From positions 786,633 through 817,734 of the forward strand of contig MNCI01035832.1 of assembly GCA_015680685.1 (NCBI GenBank): DNA of 31,102 bases, given 5' to 3'. A program made the translations under genes and the position numbers. Below the pieces are notes generated by a model. It searched no databases, was not told the origin of the DNA, and saw nothing but the letters and a program-made list of their open reading frames with translations. This DNA comes from Gnetum montanum. Taxonomy: Eukaryota; Streptophyta; Gnetopsida; Gnetales; Gnetaceae. Position 1 is the first letter of the stretch; every line of letters starts with the position of its first letter. Shown piece by piece: positions 30,088 to 31,102 of the stretch.

Positions 30088-30281
30088 ATGGTACTTGCAA
30101 GTGCTGTAAACTGAGGAAAAAACTTCATGGTGCTTGTAAGTGCTATAAGACTCTTCATGGTAGCTACTTATGCTTGTGCTATAAAGTGAGAAAAGAATTT
30201 TGTGATACTTGTAATTTCCTTAAATTAAGAAAAGAAATTTTATGGACTTAGTAAGTGTTTTAAACTAAGAAAAGGAATTCA
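30088..30281 (-). repeat. Five ~40 bp tandem repeats in the copia U3
   Basis: Units in plus orientation begin ATGGTACTTGCAAGTGCTGT, CATGGTGCTTGTAAGTGCTA, and so on, most ending AAG..AAAAGAA. They lie upstream of the TATA box in element sense, the position of enhancer repeats in known plant copia LTRs (for example Tnt1). Confidence 0.65.
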
Positions 30282-31102
30282 TGATTGATGAGTCATGAAT
30301 TTGCTGGCTATGATATCGCAACCATGATATTGCATGGGCTATGATCGTGTTGTGTACGCAATGTCATGGCCTACCGCAATGTCTATAAATAAGAGGCGGC
30401 TTTCCTAGTTTTAGGCACTCAGTTTTCAGTCCCTTAGCGAAACTCTGGCAGTTTTACCTCTCCAGAGATAGAATATTTTCTAGTGTCTGCACGCAGTGTG
30501 GTGATTGTAATTGTATAGCATCCTTTATTTGAGTGTGACGTACTTGGACACGCACATGACCAGAAATAAAGATCGAGATTACTTCATCATTGCAGCATTC
30601 ACTTAGATTAATTATTTAATTAATTGTTATTTATTGCTTTCCTAGTTAATCTCTCTCTCCCTTATCTCATGTTAAAACATGGAATGAGTACAACTTGATT
30701 ACGAGCATTTAAGTGTGACTACTTGGTAACCCAGTGGCGTACCTAGGATCTGCGCTTGGTAATCCTAGTGGTTGTCATGCATGAAGTCTAAGATGTGTAC
30801 GGATAATCAAGGAACAGATGCTCATCGCACTTAGGCTAGTTTAGATTCTCTTACCCTTTCCCTCTTAGCTTAGATAATATTACTTTCCATTCCCTTCAAG
30901 AGTAGCATTAGATTAGAAACCACATCATACACCTTACTTTGGACTAAACCGTACGTGACAAAGATAATACTAGTCCAAGTGGGAAGACAACGAACTGCAA
31001 CCTAAGGCTAACTGTCTAGATGCCACAACTAGTCCGTTTGTAGAGTTTGACTAGATCACGCGTGTAACGCTCGTATTCGTATGGTTGAGTGTAGGGGTAC
31101 CT
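30282..31102 (+). promoter_or_regulatory. TATA-box promoter region, probably another LTR or a gene promoter
   Basis: CTATAAATAAGAGGCGG (TATA at 30384-30391) is followed by a C/T-rich leader with TTTTAGGCACTCAGTTTTC, then AATAAA at about 30565 and AT-rich sequence. This TATA-leader-poly(A) spacing of roughly 180 bases is what an LTR R region shows. No long frame is present up to the window end. Upstream are short repeats of GCTATGAT and GCAATGTC(A/T). No pair LTR is visible. Confidence 0.4.

Larger units (their letters stand above)
29613..30281 (-). repeat. Copia 5' LTR (right boundary approximate)
   Basis: The inner end is fixed by the primer site: TGTTATTCCCAGCC in plus orientation, i.e. 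..AATAACA in element sense. A minus-strand TATA box TATATAAG lies at 29896-29903. The outer end is placed at about 30281, where the U3 repeats stop; no second copy exists in the window to confirm it. The 89-codon plus-strand frame at 29845-30114 lies inside this LTR and is not a gene. Confidence 0.65.

Noticed and set aside
29845-30114. 89-codon plus-strand frame with a hydrophobic C-terminus
   Set aside because: Sits inside the copia LTR in antisense and its end is made of the U3 tandem repeats.

Overview
This is plant nuclear DNA from a large, repeat-rich genome. It is AT-rich and dense with LTR-retrotransposon remnants: a Tat-type Ty3/gypsy polymerase carrying an extra archaeal-like RNase H, a Ty1/copia polymerase, and primer-binding sites resembling the plant initiator-Met tRNA site. 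A gymnosperm would fit, but the sequence alone does not prove it. No bacterial operon, CRISPR array, rRNA or canonical tRNA is visible. No intact protein-coding gene is present; every recognisable gene carries in-frame stops or frameshifts.

Layout. (1) 1-18.7 kb, plus strand: parts of a very large Tat/Ogre-like gypsy element. The aspartic protease region lies at about 560-1546. The polymerase exon opens at 11344, directly after an AG acceptor, and runs through RT, RNase H, archaeal-like RNase H and integrase to 14864. The 9.8 kb between protease and RT holds a ~29-30 bp tandem array, a degenerate multi-exon gene on the opposite strand (2.6-6.0 kb, unknown family, one exon resembling an FCP1/NIF phosphatase domain), a ~180 bp satellite-like array (7.8-10.7 kb), and a second block of the ~30 bp repeat. 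The integrase end and its 3' flank are present twice (14.45-15.7 and 15.73-17.6 kb), followed by LTR-like sequence to about 18.6 kb.

(2) 18.77-30.28 kb, minus strand: a Ty1/copia element (gag, zinc knuckle, protease, integrase, RT, RNase H, primer-binding site, 5' LTR). Its left LTR is missing where it abuts the gypsy LTR-like sequence. (3) 22497-29460: a second LTR element nested in the copia gag. It has two 603 bp LTRs, a primer-binding site and a polypurine tract, and reads on the minus strand. Removing it together with one 5 bp target copy puts the copia gag back in phase. Its ~5.8 kb interior shows no gag or pol that I can recognise. It carries instead an apparently intronless but decayed copy of a CCR4/Angel-type exonuclease-endonuclease-phosphatase (EEP) domain, plus minisatellites and tRNA-promoter-like boxes. 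(4) 30.28-31.1 kb: unassigned sequence with a strong TATA box, probably another LTR or promoter.

The clearest unusual system is the LTR element whose cargo is a CCR4-like nuclease. The second is the antisense spliced-looking gene and satellite block between protease and RT of the Tat-like element. Many stops sit where CAG, CAA or CGA codons would be expected, and several catalytic Asp codons have become Asn; both fit long decay of methylated, silenced DNA.
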